From Bradyrhizobium sp. 190 (GTDB taxonomy: Bacteria > Pseudomonadota > Alphaproteobacteria > Rhizobiales > Xanthobacteraceae): DNA of 64,000 nucleotides. Of this stretch, positions 61,339 to 64,000 are shown piece by piece; within the stretch, counting starts at the first letter, position 1, and every line of letters begins with the position of its first letter. The notes under the pieces are model-generated. The model made no database searches. It was not told the origin of the DNA and saw only the letters and a program-made list of their open reading frames with translations. Made by a program: the position numbers and the translations under genes. The stretch spans positions 1-64,000 of the forward strand of contig NZ_JADPJL010000085.1 in the NCBI RefSeq assembly GCF_023073415.1. Reading direction: 5' to 3'.

Positions 61339-62292
61339 ATGCGCGCAAAACCCAGTTCCAACTACGGGCCTGACACCGAACCGGGTTCGGCCAACAGAAC
61401 ATTTTTGATTGGCGACCACATCCTGAATGCCCCGAAGCCGGTTCCCGGCCTCTATCTGGTGGCAACCCCGATCGGCAATCTCGGCGACATTACCTTGCGC
61501 GCGCTGGAGACATTGGCCGGCGTCGACATCATCGCCTGCGAGGACACCCGCATCACCCGCCGCCTGACCGAGCGCTATGCGATCTCGGCGGAGCTCAAGC
61601 CGTATCACGAGCACAACGCGGCGATGGTGCGGCCGAAAATCCTGGAAAAGCTGGCGCAGGGCGCCTCGATCGCGCTGGTGTCGGATGCCGGCACGCCCTT
61701 GATATCGGACCCCGGCTTCAAGTTGGTGCGCGAGGTCTGCACCGCCGGCCATGCCGTGATCGCGGTGCCGGGCGCGTCCTCGGTGCTGACGGCGCTTTCG
61801 GTCGCAGCACTCCCCACCGACCGGTTTTTCTTCGAGGGATTCTTGCCGGCCAAGGAGGTCTCGCGGCGGACGCGGCTCACGGAGCTTGCCCGGATCGACG
61901 CCACGCTGGTGATGTTCGAATCCGGCAACCGCGTGCAGGACACGCTGGCCGATCTTTCCGACATCATGGGCGGGCGCGACGCCGCGATCTGCCGCGAACT
62001 CACAAAACTGCACGAGGACATCACGCGCGCCCCGATCGCCGATCTTGCGAAAGCCGCCGACGCGCTGGAGACGCGCGGCGAGTTCGTCCTCGTGGTCGGC
62101 CCGCCGCGCGCCGACGAAGGGGTCATGACGCAGCACGATCTCGACGACCTCTTGCGTGCATCGCTTGCGCGCGACAGCGTCAAGGATAGCGTGGCGCATG
62201 CGGTCGAGCTTTCCGGGCGGCCGCGCCGCGAGGTCTACGCCCGCGCGCTTGAACTCGCAAAAGAAACCAGAGGCGAGCATGGTGAAGACTGA
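61339..62292 (+). CDS. rsmI: 16S rRNA (cytidine1402-2'-O)-methyltransferase RsmI
   Basis: RsmI methylates the 2'-OH of C1402 in the ribosomal decoding centre with SAM. At 317 residues it has GLYLVATPIGNLGDITLRALE, CEDTRITRRL, ASIALVSDAGTPLISDPGFKLV and FFFEGFLPAK, the tetrapyrrole-methylase-fold motifs of the family. A 36-residue N-terminal extension precedes this core; ATG 61339 is the only plausible start, with weak upstream purines. It overlaps the yraN gene by 14 bases, and gshB follows. Confidence 0.95.
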   Translation: MRAKPSSNYGPDTEPGSANRTFLIGDHILNAPKPVPGLYLVATPIGNLGDITLRALETLAGVDIIACEDTRITRRLTERYAISAELKPYHEHNAAMVRPKILEKLAQGASIALVSDAGTPLISDPGFKLVREVCTAGHAVIAVPGASSVLTALSVAALPTDRFFFEGFLPAKEVSRRTRLTELARIDATLVMFESGNRVQDTLADLSDIMGGRDAAICRELTKLHEDITRAPIADLAKAADALETRGEFVLVVGPPRADEGVMTQHDLDDLLRASLARDSVKDSVAHAVELSGRPRREVYARALELAKETRGEHGED

Positions 62293-62692
62293 CGGCACGT
62301 TACCGCCGGACGCTGCGGCAAAGCTCGCCGCGCCCGAGCGGGTCGCGGCCTTCCGCACCGGACTTTCCGCCGAAAGCCGCGCCGCCGCCTTTCTGATGGC
62401 CAAAGGCTACCGCATTTTGGCAAAGCGCTTCCGTACGCCCTATGGCGAGATCGACCTGGTGGCGAGGAAGCGCAATCTGGTTGCCTTCGTCGAGGTCAAG
62501 GCCCGCGCCAGCCTTGACGACGCCGCCTACGCCGTGACGCCGCGCCAGCAGGGGCGCATCATCGATGCCGCCCAGGCCTGGCTGATGGCGCATCCCGAGC
62601 ATGCCGAATTTGAGCTGCGATTTGACGCCGTCCTGATTGCGCCGCGGCGTCTGCCACGCCATCTGTTAGCGGCATTCGACGCCAGCCCTTAA
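62279..62692 (+). CDS. YraN/UPF0102 family nuclease-fold protein
   Basis: A 137-residue UPF0102 protein: SAESRAAAFLMAKGYRILAKRFRTPYGEIDLVARKRNLVAFVEVKARASLDDAAYAVTPRQQGRIIDAAQAWL. The E-x-D and V-E-V-K elements (GEIDLVA, FVEVKAR) match the PD-(D/E)XK-type, Holliday-junction-resolvase-like fold; the biochemical role is unsettled. The frame opens at 62156, but ATG 62279 has GAGG six bases upstream and gives a family-sized product. It overlaps rsmI by 14 bases and is followed by gshB. Confidence 0.92.
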   Translation: MVKTDGTLPPDAAAKLAAPERVAAFRTGLSAESRAAAFLMAKGYRILAKRFRTPYGEIDLVARKRNLVAFVEVKARASLDDAAYAVTPRQQGRIIDAAQAWLMAHPEHAEFELRFDAVLIAPRRLPRHLLAAFDASP

Positions 62693-62724
62693 TAAGAATT
62701 CCTCCAGAGACCCGGACCCTCCCT

Positions 62725-63672
62725 ATGAAACTGAATGTCGCCGTCCAGATGGATCCCATCGCGCGTATCAACATCCGCGGCGATTCGACCTTCGCGCTGC
62801 TCCTGGAAGCGCAGAAGCGCGGCCACAGCATTTCCTACTACACGCCGGACAAGCTCTCGCTGCGCGGCGAGGAGCTGGCGGCGCCGGTGCAAAAGCTTAC
62901 GGTGCGCGACGAGATCGGCGACCATTTTACCTTGGGCGAAGCGAAGCGTGAGCCGCTGACCAATTTCGACGTCATCCTGCTGCGCCAGGACCCGCCCTTC
63001 GACCTCGCCTACATCACCTCGACGCACTTCCTCGAGCGAATCCACCCCAAGACGCTGGTGGTGAACGACCCGGCCTCGGTGCGCAACGCGCCCGAAAAGC
63101 TGTTCGTGATGAACTTTCCGCATCTGATGCCGCCGACGCTGATCTCGCGCGATCTGGATGAGATCAATTCATTCAGGGATGAACACGGCGCCGTTGTCAT
63201 GAAACCGCTGCACGGCCATGGCGGCGCGGCGGTGTTTCGTGTGATGCCGCAGGACATGAATTTCGGCTCGCTGTTCGACATGTTCTCGGTTACCTTCCGC
63301 GAGCCTTGGGTGATCCAGCGCTTCCTCCCCGAGGTGAAGCACGGCGACAAGCGCATCATTTTGGTCGACGGCGAATTCGCCGGCGCCGTCAACCGCGTGC
63401 CGGCCCCCGATGATCTGCGCTCCAACATGGTTCGCGGCGGCGCCGCGCAGGCGACCGAGCTCTCCCCGCGCGAACGCGAGATTTGCGACACGCTGGGCCC
63501 GGCACTGCGCGAGCTGGGATTATTGTTCGTCGGCATCGACGTGATCGACGGCAACCTCACCGAGATCAACGTGACGTCGCCGACGGGCATCCGCGCGATC
63601 CAGCGGCTCAACGGCCCGGACGTGGCAGCAAAGATATGGGATACCATCGAGAAGAAGCGCAGCGGAAAATAA
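62725..63672 (+). CDS. gshB: Glutathione synthetase
   Basis: GshB joins gamma-glutamylcysteine and glycine with ATP to give glutathione. At 315 residues it shows the ATP-grasp elements: MKLNVAVQMDPIARINIRGDSTFALLLEAQKRGH at the N-terminus, LLRQDPPFDLAYITSTHFLE, VVMKPLHGHGGAAVFRV, WVIQRFLPEVKHGDKRIILVDGEFAGAVNRVP and FVGIDVIDGNLTEINVTSPTGIRAIQ. The ATG at 62725 follows AGAGACCCGGACCCTCCC, a poor ribosome site. It ends the rsmI-yraN-gshB series. Confidence 0.97.
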   Translation: MKLNVAVQMDPIARINIRGDSTFALLLEAQKRGHSISYYTPDKLSLRGEELAAPVQKLTVRDEIGDHFTLGEAKREPLTNFDVILLRQDPPFDLAYITSTHFLERIHPKTLVVNDPASVRNAPEKLFVMNFPHLMPPTLISRDLDEINSFRDEHGAVVMKPLHGHGGAAVFRVMPQDMNFGSLFDMFSVTFREPWVIQRFLPEVKHGDKRIILVDGEFAGAVNRVPAPDDLRSNMVRGGAAQATELSPREREICDTLGPALRELGLLFVGIDVIDGNLTEINVTSPTGIRAIQRLNGPDVAAKIWDTIEKKRSGK

Positions 63673-64000
63673 TTTCCCTCGCAACTATCGTGCACATGAA
63701 GTGACGTCTTCAGCCGACTGGTTCGCTGCGACCTAACTTGACGGCATGATGTGCGGGCGCCTGCTGCCGGCTAAAATGGAGCCGAATCGGAGAGTCGCCG
63801 TGTCGTTCGACTGCGCCGCCGGCAGTGGCCCGCCGAATTCCAGGACGCCAGCGCCATGTCATCCTATATTCTTCCATCATTCGGCCATTCTTTGGACAAG
63901 ACTGGGCACAGTGCCGGCGGCCGGTCGACCTGACGGAGTGTCGACCGCCACCTTCGGATGACATTGGACGAAAAACGGAAAGCGCCAATGAACTCCACAC
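63673..64000. other. 328-base gene-free end of the window with one hairpin
   Basis: No open frame here has coding character or a ribosome-binding site on either strand. CGGTCGAC (63922-63929) and GTCGACCG (63940-63947) form a perfect 8-bp stem with a 10-base loop. A gene could start just beyond the window edge. Confidence 0.4.

Noticed and set aside
63710..64000. 96-codon minus-strand frame at the window end
   Set aside because: It has no ribosome-binding site, no recognisable motif and an Arg/Gly/His-rich composition typical of a random GC-rich frame; it also runs off the window.

Overview
The window reads as chromosomal core DNA of a high-GC alphaproteobacterium, most likely Bradyrhizobium or a close relative in Nitrobacteraceae. 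This is inferred from the gene orders rsmI-yraN-gshB opposite a LppC-type lipoprotein, hrcA-grpE opposite rph-rdgB-hemW, and dnaK-dnaJ-pmtA-pyrF-dapB-gpmA. It is also inferred from the protein families (IalB, TAXI-TRAP, the long type-2 ArgG, PmtA) and from dense short palindromic intergenic repeats typical of that group. I see no prophage, insertion sequence, CRISPR array, rRNA or tRNA gene.

Layout. 1-8.5 kb: the 3' end of a Pro/Ala-rich OmpA protein, a homocysteine methyltransferase-like gene divergent from a TetR regulator, a PhoA-type alkaline phosphatase, argG, a PAP2 phosphatase and a small membrane protein. 8.6-21 kb: rlmN, an IalB protein, an SDR and a quinone reductase, a membrane protein with a CtrA-like box upstream, two orphan TAXI binding proteins, a pterin dehydratase, a decayed phoD pseudogene, a thioesterase, an NTF2-like protein and an alpha/beta hydrolase. 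21.3-28.2 kb: the translation block infC (ATT start), rpmI-rplT and pheS-ASCH-pheT, then a TSUP permease. 28.3-31.6 kb: a PP-loop ATPase coupled to a Tat-exported amine-oxidase-like flavoprotein, and a YiiX-like cysteine hydrolase.

31.7-37.3 kb is a metal-homeostasis island. A TonB receptor and nikR flank an exact GTATGA-N16-TCATAC NikR operator, and csoR and a copper P-type ATPase flank a TATACCC/GGGTATA palindrome. 37.3-42.8 kb: a CoA-transferase/HMG-CoA-lyase-like pair, a CysZ-like membrane protein, nth, a DUF2244 protein and an AraC-MGMT fusion. 42.9-50.1 kb: a long minus-strand series from dnaK down to gpmA. 50.6-64 kb: an exported protein, an AraC/VOC pair, grpE and hrcA, rph-rdgB-hemW, an unrecognised pair (PLP enzyme plus HExxH protein), a LppC lipoprotein, rsmI-yraN-gshB and a gene-free end.

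Sixteen copies of six families of palindromic elements sit almost exclusively between genes, and one of them supplies the C-terminus and stop codon of a gene. The least explained items are the PLP/HExxH pair, the translationally coupled ASCH gene inside pheST, the terminator-like hairpin directly upstream of rpmI and the TetR half-operators over a candidate start codon. Functions are assigned from recognisable motifs and context only; no search was run.
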